A stretch of DNA of 5,491 nt from contig PPDG01000384.1 of the NCBI GenBank assembly GCA_002899795.1, forward strand, positions 1 to 5,491. Direction: 5' to 3'. Shown piece after piece: positions 1 to 5,290 of this stretch. The notes below the pieces were generated by a model, which was not told where the DNA came from, did not search any database, and saw nothing but the letters and a program-made list of their open reading frames with translations. Positions within the stretch are counted from its first letter, which is position 1. Every line of letters starts with the position of its first letter. This DNA is from Desulfobacteraceae bacterium. GTDB lineage: Bacteria > Desulfobacterota > Syntrophobacteria > BM002. The translations under genes were made by a program, and so were the position numbers.

Positions 1-56
1 ACCAGGATAACCCCCAGTTTTACAATCAATATGGCAAATCCGATAATCCAGTCCAT
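1..56 (-). CDS. nuoH: NADH-quinone oxidoreductase subunit H, N-terminal fragment
   Basis: The minus strand from position 56 opens an ATG frame that runs off the left edge after 18 complete codons and reads MDWIIGFAILIVKLGVILV, taking the last, incomplete codon (GT) as Val. This is a hydrophobic stretch of the kind that begins the first transmembrane helix of NuoH. NuoH is the membrane subunit that docks the peripheral arm and forms part of the quinone tunnel. The call rests mainly on position, since nuoH follows nuoG in nearly all nuo operons, and on hydrophobicity, because 18 residues hold no diagnostic motif. The start is supported by GGTAGG four bases upstream (61-66). An in-frame TTG at 66-68 is a less likely alternative. 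The gene lies 272 nt after the nuoG stop, an unusually long gap. Confidence 0.8.
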   Translation of the reverse strand, partial: MDWIIGFAILIVKLGVIL

Positions 57-60
57 GATA

Positions 61-66
61 CCTACC
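61..66 (-). promoter_or_regulatory. Ribosome binding site of nuoH
   Basis: The minus strand reads GGTAGG, then TATC, then the nuoH ATG. The AGG core with a 4-nt gap is a modest Shine-Dalgarno match. It favours the ATG at 56 as the start. Confidence 0.5.
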
Positions 67-79
67 AATGGAAATGAGC

Positions 80-105
80 TAAAATGTACTAAAATGTACT
101 AAAAT
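80..105. repeat. Decamer tandem repeat, TAAAATGTAC unit
   Basis: The plus strand has two exact copies of TAAAATGTAC followed by a partial third (TAAAAT). The unit resembles the nonamer family found in the other nuo spacers (AATGYCTAA on the plus strand) with one extra base. Its orientation relative to the next start codon (nuoH) matches that of the array ahead of nuoE. Confidence 0.8.
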
Positions 106-120
106 CTGAAGTCAAAGAAT

Positions 121-155
121 CCAGTAGCCAGTAGTCAGTAGCCAGTAGTTGATAG
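121..155. repeat. Heptamer tandem repeat, CCAGTAG unit (5 units)
   Basis: There are five contiguous 7-nt units on the plus strand with consensus YCAGTAG. The first, second and fourth are exact CCAGTAG, the third is TCAGTAG and the fifth has decayed to TTGATAG. Related CAGTAGT-like heptamers occur at 5060-5094. The array at 250-312, read on the minus strand, has CAGTAGG-like units, so the two arrays in this spacer are inverted relative to each other. Confidence 0.9.
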
Positions 156-185
156 TAACTCAATTCTGATGGCTTTCTCTTAAAT

Positions 186-234
186 GCTGAGCTTTGATTT
201 CCGACCTCTGACTTCTGACCTCCGACCTCTAATC
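186..234. repeat. Heptamer tandem repeat, TCTGACC unit (about 7 units)
   Basis: Five clear heptamers fill 200-234 (consensus TCYGACC, the last decayed to TCTAATC). Two weaker in-phase units precede them at 186-199. Positions 203-234 are identical over 32 nt to 4446-4477 in the nuoE-nuoF spacer. On the minus strand the units read GGTCAGA or GGTCGGA. Confidence 0.9.
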
Positions 235-249
235 CCAGTTTCGTCTCAC

Positions 250-312
250 AGTGCTTAGTGCCTAGTTCCTAGTGCCCACTGCCTGCCGCTAGCTGCCCGC
301 TGCCTACTGTTT
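250..312. repeat. Heptamer tandem repeat, AGTGCCT unit (9 units)
   Basis: Nine contiguous 7-nt units are visible. The left part follows AGTGCCT (with AGTGCTT, AGTTCCT and AGTGCCC variants) and the right part drifts through ACTGCCT to GCTGCCT. The array ends 16 nt from the nuoG stop codon. On the minus strand the units read CAGTAGG, CAGCGGG, CACTAGG and similar, which relates them to the CCAGTAG array at 121-155 in opposite orientation. Confidence 0.85.
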
Positions 313-328
313 TGGACCCCCCACGTAA

Positions 329-2839
329 TCAAGAACTTACTTTTTTCACATCTTCATATGAAACATACTTTGGCAAACTCTCAATCCTCTGCCACTCCAG
401 CAGTCGATGTCGTGGCATGACTATGATCCCAGAAGCAATGTTTTCCTTGACAGAGACACTCACTTCCAAAGCGCCCCTATCCAATAGTATTGCCACCTTG
501 TCACTGTCAGACAGGTCCAGTCTGGCAGCGTCATCAGCATGCATCAAAACAGCTGGTTCTTTTTCCAGCTTCCTCAGTGGTGGCGAGTACTGTGAGAGTT
601 CTTCGGTGCCGAAGGTCCTGCTAGCCAGAATGAGTTCCAAGTGATCATCTGGACTTTGATCTTTTTCCATCTCACTGAGCCAGTCCAACGCAAAACGAGG
701 GGATGGCTCCTCAGCGGAACTCATTCTGATCCCGTCATCAGGAAGTTCATCGATTGCCGGGATATCGGCAAATGCTGGGTCCAACTCTGACAGCCACTTT
801 AGTACGCTTGACCGAGTAGCATCTTCGTCCGGCTGCAGTTCTCCGTGGACAAGTTCTGCCAGAACCTGCCACCCGGCACGGGGCTCCCCTCCCGGAATTT
901 CACTTCCGTAGATCCGCGGTGGATGGTTGCCGCCGCTGACCTGGGCTATGGGTGTTCCACCCAGATACGCCCGAGGCGTAGCTTGAACTCTTCCTTCCTG
1001 GTTGATGAAAACACCGCCAGCCTCGCACAGAGTTGAGGTGGGCAGGAAGATGTGCGCCCTCTGTTCGGTGCTGGAATTGAGATAGTCCAGTACAACGAGC
1101 AATTCCAGCTTTGCTAAGGCGAGCTCCATTCTTTGGCGGTCGTGGAAATGCAAGAGAGGGTCGTTTTCAACCAGGACCAAGCCTTTGATGGTCCCGTTTT
1201 CTATGCCCTCGAGAATCTCAGTGAAAGATCCATCTTCACCTGCTAGCAATGAAGCACTGAATGAATTAGCCCCGGGCATCAGGTAGAAAAGACCTGCCTG
1301 CCTATTGGTGGCTTGCAATAGCAAGGCTTGGTCCGCCGCCAGCGCAGGAGTGGTCTGACGCACCGTCTCAGTACCACATACGATTATCGGCCGCGCACTC
1401 TCTTTGAACTCCTGCGCCACCTTTGAGATCTGATCTTGTAGTGAAGGAGCGACAGTCTCCAGTTTTGGAATCTCCTGGTAAAATTCAATGCCTGACTGTT
1501 CAAGATCTGTCGCCGCTCCCAAGTCGACAACCGCCTTGACCAGAAGACTTGCGCACAGGTTCACCTCATTCGGAGTCACTTGCAGATGATGGAATTCAAA
1601 CGGTAAAGATACCGGTCGAGGATCGATGACAGCAATCTTGCCACCGCTTCGCTGGGCTTGTCTCATTGCCAAAGCCAGCATGGGAGCTTCGTTGATGGGA
1701 TCGGCTCCGACCACCAAGATGGAATCCGCACTTTCCAACTCACGCAGAGAGACCGCCAAATCTGATTCCAGCCTGGAGGATGCCGATTTCACTTTCTGCG
1801 CCATGGCCCCATCCACAAAGTAAGACGGACCTTGCCAGCCCTTTTTTTGGCATATCCTTTTGAGCATGGCTTGAGTTTCGAGACTGGAACGTTCCGAACT
1901 CACACAGGCAACAGCACCAGGCCCCGTGTTTTTGATAAGTTCTCCCAGCTTTTCTCTAGCTTCGCGGATAGCCTGGTCGTAAGGAACCTCTTTGCCGCCA
2001 ACAAGAGCTTGTCTCGGTCTACCCTCATTGCTGGCATAGAAGAAACCGTAGCGTCCCCTATCACAAATGAAGTACCCGTTTACGGCCTCACTGTATCGTG
2101 CTTCCTGTCGGACCACCTCCCGGTAGCGACCGCTTGCTACGGTATGGCATCCCAGAGAGCAATGAATGCAAAGAGAAGGAATTCGCTGGTAATCCCAACG
2201 CCTGCCAAAAAAACGAGATGGTTTGTCGGTGTAAACCCCAGTGGGGCAGATGTCGCTGAGATTCCCTGTAAAAGGGCTTTCCAGAGTGCCATCCTGGTAG
2301 CGGCCGAAAAAGGTGCGGTTGCCAAGCTGCATCACACCCAGGTCGCGGTAGCCGGTAAATTCTTGATAGAATCGCGCACACCGGTAACAGTGAATACAAC
2401 GATTCATTTCGTGCTGGACCAGAGGGCCCAGGTTCTGATCCCGATAGGTCCGCTTCATCCCGAGATATCTTCTGATCCCGTGCCCGCCCGAAACCGTCAT
2501 GTCTTGGAGCAGGCAGTGGCCCCCTTCATCGCATACCGGGCAATCATGGGGGTGGTTAAGCATGAGCCATTCAATCACGTATTGACGAAAATCCACTGCC
2601 TCTTCGTCGGTGGTCGATACCACCATGCCATCCTTAGCATCGATCATGCAGCTCATCTGCACGCCCTTGAAGGGGCCTTCCAAAAACTTCACGGCGCAGA
2701 CCCGGCAGGCGCCCACAGATCCCAGGGCGGGATGGTAACAGAAGCGCGGAATCATGATGCCCAGCCTTTCCGCGGCCTCAATCACCTTTGTTCCCGCTGG
2801 AACTTCTATTTCCCGATCATCTATGACGAGTTTAGGCAT
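329..2839 (-). CDS. nuoG: NADH-quinone oxidoreductase subunit G (NuoG), 836 aa
   Basis: NuoG is the large Fe-S subunit of the peripheral arm and carries electrons from NuoE/NuoF toward NuoI and quinone. Residues 1-80 form a 2Fe-2S ferredoxin domain with N1b ligands C34, C45, C48 and C64. The His-Cys cluster N5 has H96, C100, C103 and C109. Cluster N4 has C148, C151, C154 and C198. C224, C227, C231 and C259 match the off-path N7 cluster of E. coli and Thermus. Residues from about 270 to 640 are the molybdopterin-oxidoreductase-like fold, which binds no cofactor in complex I. Residues 734-836 resemble the molybdopterin-dinucleotide-binding C-terminal domain. Length is close to family members (E. 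coli about 908, Thermus about 783). The start is fixed because a TGA lies in frame one codon upstream of the ATG. No Shine-Dalgarno is visible. The gene lies 236 nt after nuoF and 272 nt before nuoH. Confidence 0.97.
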   Translation of the reverse strand: MPKLVIDDREIEVPAGTKVIEAAERLGIMIPRFCYHPALGSVGACRVCAVKFLEGPFKGVQMSCMIDAKDGMVVSTTDEEAVDFRQYVIEWLMLNHPHDCPVCDEGGHCLLQDMTVSGGHGIRRYLGMKRTYRDQNLGPLVQHEMNRCIHCYRCARFYQEFTGYRDLGVMQLGNRTFFGRYQDGTLESPFTGNLSDICPTGVYTDKPSRFFGRRWDYQRIPSLCIHCSLGCHTVASGRYREVVRQEARYSEAVNGYFICDRGRYGFFYASNEGRPRQALVGGKEVPYDQAIREAREKLGELIKNTGPGAVACVSSERSSLETQAMLKRICQKKGWQGPSYFVDGAMAQKVKSASSRLESDLAVSLRELESADSILVVGADPINEAPMLALAMRQAQRSGGKIAVIDPRPVSLPFEFHHLQVTPNEVNLCASLLVKAVVDLGAATDLEQSGIEFYQEIPKLETVAPSLQDQISKVAQEFKESARPIIVCGTETVRQTTPALAADQALLLQATNRQAGLFYLMPGANSFSASLLAGEDGSFTEILEGIENGTIKGLVLVENDPLLHFHDRQRMELALAKLELLVVLDYLNSSTEQRAHIFLPTSTLCEAGGVFINQEGRVQATPRAYLGGTPIAQVSGGNHPPRIYGSEIPGGEPRAGWQVLAELVHGELQPDEDATRSSVLKWLSELDPAFADIPAIDELPDDGIRMSSAEEPSPRFALDWLSEMEKDQSPDDHLELILASRTFGTEELSQYSPPLRKLEKEPAVLMHADDAARLDLSDSDKVAILLDRGALEVSVSVKENIASGIIVMPRHRLLEWQRIESLPKYVSYEDVKKVSS

Positions 2840-2870
2840 GTGTCACGCAGGCGATTCACTTATGCAATCA

Positions 2871-2952
2871 TGTAGGAGCAACATTTGGTTGCGATTCGAG
2901 AGTGAATTAGTATCCAGATCTATTAGATCGCGACCTGGAGGTCGCTCCCACA
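2871..2952. repeat. Inverted pair of REP-like palindromic units
   Basis: The left unit begins TGTAGGAGC on the plus strand and has a 5-bp stem (GCAAC 2878-2882, GTTGC 2888-2892). The right unit is its inverted relative: the minus strand from 2952 begins TGTGGGAGC and has a 6-bp stem (GCGACC 2930-2935, GGTCGC 2940-2945) with a TGGA loop. Both units end GCGAT in their own orientation. The head sequence plus hairpin plus inverted pairing is the layout of bacterial REP/BIME elements. Between them lies a 13-nt palindrome (2917-2929). A 7-bp inverted repeat (2854-2860 with 2901-2907) flanks the left unit. Placed after nuoF, the pair may stabilise the upstream message; this is inference. Confidence 0.75.
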
Positions 2953-2977
2953 GACAAATATTTTATGATGGCCTATT

Positions 2978-2997
2978 GGCGGGCACAGAGGCCCGCC
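2978..2997. repeat. GC-rich hairpin, possible dispersed palindrome
   Basis: There is a perfect 7-bp stem, GGCGGGC paired with GCCCGCC, around a 6-nt loop. No T-run follows on either strand, so it is not a convincing terminator. It resembles small palindromic repeats dispersed in other bacterial genomes, from memory. Confidence 0.6.
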
Positions 2998-3030
2998 CCA
3001 CTGGGTCCATTTTGATTACATGGTCAACAA

Positions 3031-3069
3031 ATTTTAGACACTTTAGACACTTTAGGCATTTTAGACATT
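3031..3069. repeat. Nonamer tandem repeat, AYTTTAGRC unit (4 units)
   Basis: Four contiguous 9-nt units of consensus AYTTTAGRC fill 3031-3066, with a partial fifth. They end 6 nt from the nuoF stop codon. The same consensus and orientation occur at 5253-5288 next to the nuoD stop, so the family repeatedly sits directly after a gene end in this operon. Confidence 0.9.
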
Positions 3070-3075
3070 GAAGGT

Positions 3076-4344
3076 TTACTTAAAAGGACACCTTTTTTGC
3101 GCAATATGCTCCCTGACCTCATCTTCAAAATAGGTAATGAGGCTCTCCACCGGTGATGTGGCTCCAGGAGCAAAGGCACAGTAAGAACTCCATAAGTGCT
3201 TGCTCATCTGCTTAAGCATGGGGATGAACTCTTCCCTCCCCTCTCCTTCCTCCAACCGCAGTAGCAGGTCGCGAATGTATGGCAATCCTTCCCGGCAAGG
3301 CGTACACCAGCCACAGGATTCTCTGGCAAAGAACTCCGTTAAGTTCAGAGTGGCCCCGACAAGGCACGTTTTTTGGTCAAAGACCATGATTGCGCCGGTT
3401 CCTAGCCTGTGTCCAACTTCCCGCATCGGATCAAAATCCATTTCAATGTCATAGAATTCTTTTGGCAAGTAACGGGTGGAAGCTCCACCCGGCAAACAAG
3501 CCTTGTACTCAGAACCAGCCGGCATGCCGCCGGCATGAACTTCAATGATTTCACTCAGCCGCACTCCCATTGGCAGTTCGAAGCAACCCGGCTTATTGAC
3601 CCTCCCGCTTACACAGAATAGCTTGGTCCCGGCACCGGTCTCAGTCTTTGCCAGGTTCTTGTACCACTCAACTCCGTTTCTGATGATGTGCGGTATGTTT
3701 GCCAGGGTTTCCACATTCTGAAGTACGGTGGGCATTCCCCAAAGACCCTTTTCCGTAGGATAAGGAGGTGGTTGCTGCGGGTTGGGCCTTTTGCCCATCA
3801 GAGCGTTTAGTTGTGCTGTAACCTCGCCGCAGATGTACCGACCCCCACTGCGGTGAACAACAATCTCCATGCTGTGGTCGCTTCCCAGGATTTTCTTTCC
3901 CAGAAAGCCTGCCTCTTTGGCTACCTTGATCTCCCTTTCGAGAATTCTTGCCGCACTCTCGTATTCAGGTCGAATGAAAATAATGCCTTTTTCCGCTCTT
4001 GCCCCGTAGCCGTCAATGATCATGCCCTCAATAAGCATGTGAGGATCCGCATGGATTAAGACCCGATCTTTGAATGTTCCTGGCTCCATCTCATCGGCGT
4101 TGCACACGAGGTATCTCGGAAAAGGTGCATCCTCCGCCACCGTCCTCAGCTTCATGCCCGCTGGAAAGGCGGCTCCGCCTCGGCCCAAAAGTACGGCATC
4201 AATGAGGACTTTCTGCAAGTCTTTGTATGAGTAATTGTGCAGAACATCTTCCAATGCCTGGTAACCGCCGCTCTGCTGGTATTCTTCCAGCGTGGCAATC
4301 CTGTCTGGTTTGCGATTTTGCAAAAGTACCTGGGGGTAAGTCAT
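3076..4344 (-). CDS. nuoF: NADH-quinone oxidoreductase subunit F (NuoF), 422 aa
   Basis: NuoF is the 51-kDa-type subunit that binds NADH and FMN and passes electrons to cluster N3. The FMN/NADH loop GRGGAAF lies at residues 54-60 and CNADEMEPGTFKDR at 81-94, with E87 equivalent to E. coli E95. The motif YICGEVTAQL (170-179) differs from the usual YICGEETAL: V175, encoded GTT at 3820-3822, replaces the second Glu. QNVETL at 209-214 replaces the usual NNVETL. The N3 4Fe-4S ligands are C344, C347 and C350 in SCGWCTPCREG, plus C389. Length is near the family norm (E. coli 445, Thermus 438). The ATG is preceded by AGG at an 8-nt distance, which supports the start. The gene lies between nuoE (145 nt upstream) and nuoG. 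HoxF- and HydB-like paralogues share this fold, but the nuo context settles the call. Confidence 0.97.
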   Translation of the reverse strand: MTYPQVLLQNRKPDRIATLEEYQQSGGYQALEDVLHNYSYKDLQKVLIDAVLLGRGGAAFPAGMKLRTVAEDAPFPRYLVCNADEMEPGTFKDRVLIHADPHMLIEGMIIDGYGARAEKGIIFIRPEYESAARILEREIKVAKEAGFLGKKILGSDHSMEIVVHRSGGRYICGEVTAQLNALMGKRPNPQQPPPYPTEKGLWGMPTVLQNVETLANIPHIIRNGVEWYKNLAKTETGAGTKLFCVSGRVNKPGCFELPMGVRLSEIIEVHAGGMPAGSEYKACLPGGASTRYLPKEFYDIEMDFDPMREVGHRLGTGAIMVFDQKTCLVGATLNLTEFFARESCGWCTPCREGLPYIRDLLLRLEEGEGREEFIPMLKQMSKHLWSSYCAFAPGATSPVESLITYFEDEVREHIAQKRCPFK

Positions 4345-4349
4345 GAGAG

Positions 4350-4360
4350 ATGCCTAAAAT
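4350..4360 (-). promoter_or_regulatory. nuoF ribosome binding site within a solitary nonamer unit
   Basis: The minus strand reads ATTTTAGGCAT, one unit of the spacer nonamer family, 5 nt ahead of the nuoF ATG. Its AGG (4353-4355) lies 8 nt before the start codon and is the only Shine-Dalgarno-like element there. The repeat unit therefore appears to supply the ribosome binding site. Confidence 0.45.
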
Positions 4361-4373
4361 TAATCCGCAGCAA

Positions 4374-4429
4374 AGCGCATAGCTCATAGCGCCGATGGCT
4401 CAAGGCGCAGGGCACAAGGCGCAAGGGTA
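4374..4429. repeat. Heptamer tandem repeat, AGCGCAT to AAGGCGC (8 units)
   Basis: Eight contiguous 7-nt units are present. The left ones are AGCGCAT, AGCTCAT and AGCGCCG, and the right ones are AAGGCGC, AGGGCAC, AAGGCGC and AAGGGTA. The period is kept while the sequence drifts along the array. The units differ from the TCTGACC heptamers that follow six bases later. Confidence 0.75.
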
Positions 4430-4435
4430 AGGTTA

Positions 4436-4484
4436 TCTGTCTTCTGACCTCTGACTTCTGACCTCCGACCTCTAATCTCCGTCT
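4436..4484. repeat. Heptamer tandem repeat, TCTGACC unit (7 units)
   Basis: Five clear units (4443-4477) are flanked by one weaker unit on each side (TCTGTCT and TCCGTCT). The sequence at 4446-4477 is identical to 203-234 in the nuoG-nuoH spacer. The array ends 5 nt from the nuoE stop codon. Confidence 0.9.
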
Positions 4485-4489
4485 CGCCG

Positions 4490-4963
4490 CTAAGTCTCCT
4501 CTCTTAACTTAGCCAGGATCTCCTCCACCTTCTCTGGAGTCAGTGGTCCATATACCTCTTTATTGATCAGAATAGCTGGTGATCTATCGCAGTAACCAAT
4601 GCAGCAAACCGGCAGGAGGGTGAATAACCCATCCGAAGTGGTTTCTCCCATCTCAACTCCAAGCTTGTTGCACAGGTGATCTCGGATTGATTCATAACCA
4701 TCCATCCAGCAGACGACACTGTCGCACACGTGGATCACATACTTTCCAACGGGCTCACGGTAAATAAAGGTGTAGAAAGTAGCCAGTTCTTCCACCTCCA
4801 GGGGGGACATATTCAGAAGTTTGGCAACCTCCTCAACAGCCTCATCACTCAAATAGCCAAACTGATCCTGAATAGCGAACATGATATCCACTACCAGCTC
4901 CCGGGGATGGTCAACACTGGCGATGTGTTCCGTTAGCGATGTTTTAAGTTCGTTGGGCAACAT
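4490..4963 (-). CDS. nuoE: NADH-quinone oxidoreductase subunit E (NuoE), 157 aa
   Basis: NuoE is the 24-kDa-type thioredoxin-fold subunit that packs against NuoF and holds the 2Fe-2S cluster N1a. Residues 1-70 are the helical N-terminal part (QDQFGYLSDEAVEEVAKLL at 32-50). The thioredoxin-like domain follows from about residue 74. The four ligands are C80 and C85 in VCDSVVC, and C121 and C125 in CCIGYCD. Their spacing (5, 36, 4) equals that of E. coli NuoE. Length is typical (E. coli 166). The start is supported by AGTAGG four nucleotides upstream and by the usual length of the N-terminal helical region. The gene is 333 nt after nuoD and 145 nt before nuoF. Paralogues in NAD-linked hydrogenases and formate dehydrogenases share the fold, but the operon identifies it as complex I. 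Confidence 0.97.
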   Translation of the reverse strand: MLPNELKTSLTEHIASVDHPRELVVDIMFAIQDQFGYLSDEAVEEVAKLLNMSPLEVEELATFYTFIYREPVGKYVIHVCDSVVCWMDGYESIRDHLCNKLGVEMGETTSDGLFTLLPVCCIGYCDRSPAILINKEVYGPLTPEKVEEILAKLREET

Positions 4964-4967
4964 TGGG

Positions 4968-4973
4968 CCTACT
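4968..4973 (-). promoter_or_regulatory. Ribosome binding site of nuoE
   Basis: The minus strand reads AGTAGG, then CCCA, then the nuoE ATG. It is a moderate Shine-Dalgarno match with a short 4-nt gap and supports the start at 4963. Confidence 0.5.
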
Positions 4974-4983
4974 AGAATTGTCA

Positions 4984-4998
4984 GTGGGTGATGCCCAC
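4984..4998. repeat. Small hairpin upstream of nuoE
   Basis: GTGGG (4984-4988) pairs with CCCAC (4994-4998) around TGATG. The minus strand continues from CCGTAGGGTGGGCATC, which resembles a palindromic repeat seen dispersed in other bacterial genomes, from memory. It lies 11 nt upstream of the nuoE ribosome binding site. Confidence 0.5.
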
Positions 4999-5012
4999 CC
5001 TACGGTTATTGG

Positions 5013-5049
5013 AATGCCTAAAATGTTCTAAAGTGCCTAAAATGTCTAA
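5013..5049. repeat. Nonamer tandem repeat, ARTGYCTAA unit (4 units, inverted)
   Basis: Four units read AATGCCTAA, AATGTTCTAA (one extra base), AGTGCCTAA and AATGTCTAA on the plus strand. This is the reverse complement of the family at 5253-5288. The 11 nt at 5012-5022 match the reverse complement of 5282-5292 exactly, so the transcript could pair the two arrays. Confidence 0.9.
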
Positions 5050-5059
5050 TCAAAGAACA

Positions 5060-5094
5060 CAGTAGTCAGGAGTTAGGTGTCAGGTGTCAGCAGT
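5060..5094. repeat. Heptamer tandem repeat, CAGTAGT/CAGGTGT units (5 units)
   Basis: There are five contiguous heptamers: CAGTAGT, CAGGAGT, TAGGTGT, CAGGTGT and CAGCAGT. The consensus is CAGNNGT. The first unit matches the CAGTAGT phase of the array at 121-155, in the same orientation. Confidence 0.8.
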
Positions 5095-5116
5095 AAACGG
5101 CAAATCGTTATCGAGA

Positions 5117-5172
5117 ATCTAATATCTCAAATTCCTTAATTCCCAAATTCGAAATTCGAAATTCGCAATTAC
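5117..5172. repeat. Heptamer tandem repeat, AAATTCG unit (about 8 units)
   Basis: Three exact AAATTCG units occupy 5145-5165. Leftward, in the same 7-nt phase, lie AATTCCC, ATTCCTT, ATCTCAA and ATCTAAT, becoming progressively less similar. CAATTAC follows on the right. The exact core is certain; the outer units are weaker. Confidence 0.8.
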
Positions 5173-5207
5173 TTCCCTATTCTCCATGCCCTACTTGTCC
5201 TGCCTGT

Positions 5208-5240
5208 CCCGAGCGTAGTCTCGGGGAGCCTGTCGAAGGA
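5208..5240. repeat. Palindromic dispersed-repeat-like element
   Basis: CCCGAG (5208-5213) and CTCGGG (5220-5225) form a perfect 6-bp stem around CGTAGT, followed by GAGCCTGTCGAAGGA. The tail is similar to a short repeat (TCCTTCGACAGGCTC) seen across many unrelated bacterial genomes, from memory. No poly-T tract follows, so terminator function is not supported. Confidence 0.6.
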
Positions 5241-5252
5241 TGCCCTATGCCT

Positions 5253-5290
5253 ACTTTAGACACTTTAGACATTTTAGGCACTTTAGGCAT
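5253..5290. repeat. Nonamer tandem repeat, AYTTTAGRC unit (4 units)
   Basis: Four contiguous units are ACTTTAGAC twice, ATTTTAGGC and ACTTTAGGC, with a partial fifth. They end 6 nt from the nuoD stop codon. They match the array beside the nuoF stop (3031-3066) in sequence and orientation, and are the inverse of 5013-5049. Confidence 0.9.

Larger units (their letters stand above)
57..328. other. nuoG-nuoH spacer filled with four short tandem-repeat arrays
   Basis: This 272-nt gap contains no plausible gene. It holds, left to right, a decamer array (80-105), a CCAGTAG heptamer array (121-155), a TCTGACC heptamer array (186-234) and an AGTGCCT heptamer array (250-312). About 170 of the 272 nt are periodic. 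No promoter or terminator was recognised. The nuoH ribosome binding site lies at the left end. Confidence 0.8.
2840..3075. other. nuoF-nuoG spacer with REP-like pair, GC hairpin and nonamer array
   Basis: This 236-nt gap has no credible gene. From nuoF toward nuoG it holds a nonamer array close to the nuoF stop, a 7-bp GC hairpin, and an inverted pair of REP-like units. No U-tract follows the hairpins in either direction, so an intrinsic terminator is not supported. The last 30 nt before nuoG show no ribosome binding site. Confidence 0.75.

Noticed and set aside
121..312. CRISPR array
   Set aside because: The units are 7 nt and contiguous, with no 25-35-nt repeats separated by unique spacers and no cas genes.
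312..644. Plus-strand open frame of 110 codons across the nuoG end
   Set aside because: It is antisense to the conserved NuoG C-terminal domain and shows no family resemblance.
2831..2839. The first three nuoG codons (ATGCCTAAA) equal a nonamer unit
   Set aside because: MPK is a usual beginning of NuoG, so the match is most simply a coincidence of codon choice.
1832..2875. Long plus-strand open frame (347 codons) opposite nuoG
   Set aside because: It lies antisense to conserved Fe-S domains of NuoG, its composition is that of a shadow frame, and it has no recognisable motif.
2978..2997. GC hairpin as an intrinsic terminator after nuoF
   Set aside because: No T-run follows on the minus strand, and termination here would silence nuoG and the rest of the operon.
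2754..3071. Plus-strand frame ending in repeated RHF residues
   Set aside because: The repeated tail is only the nonamer array translated (9 nt equals three codons). The remainder overlaps nuoG and the REP-like pair.
4462..4466. GGAGG on the minus strand inside the TCTGACC array as a ribosome binding site
   Set aside because: It lies more than 100 nt from the nuoF start with no suitable start codon and reading frame nearby. The same applies to the copy at 219-223.
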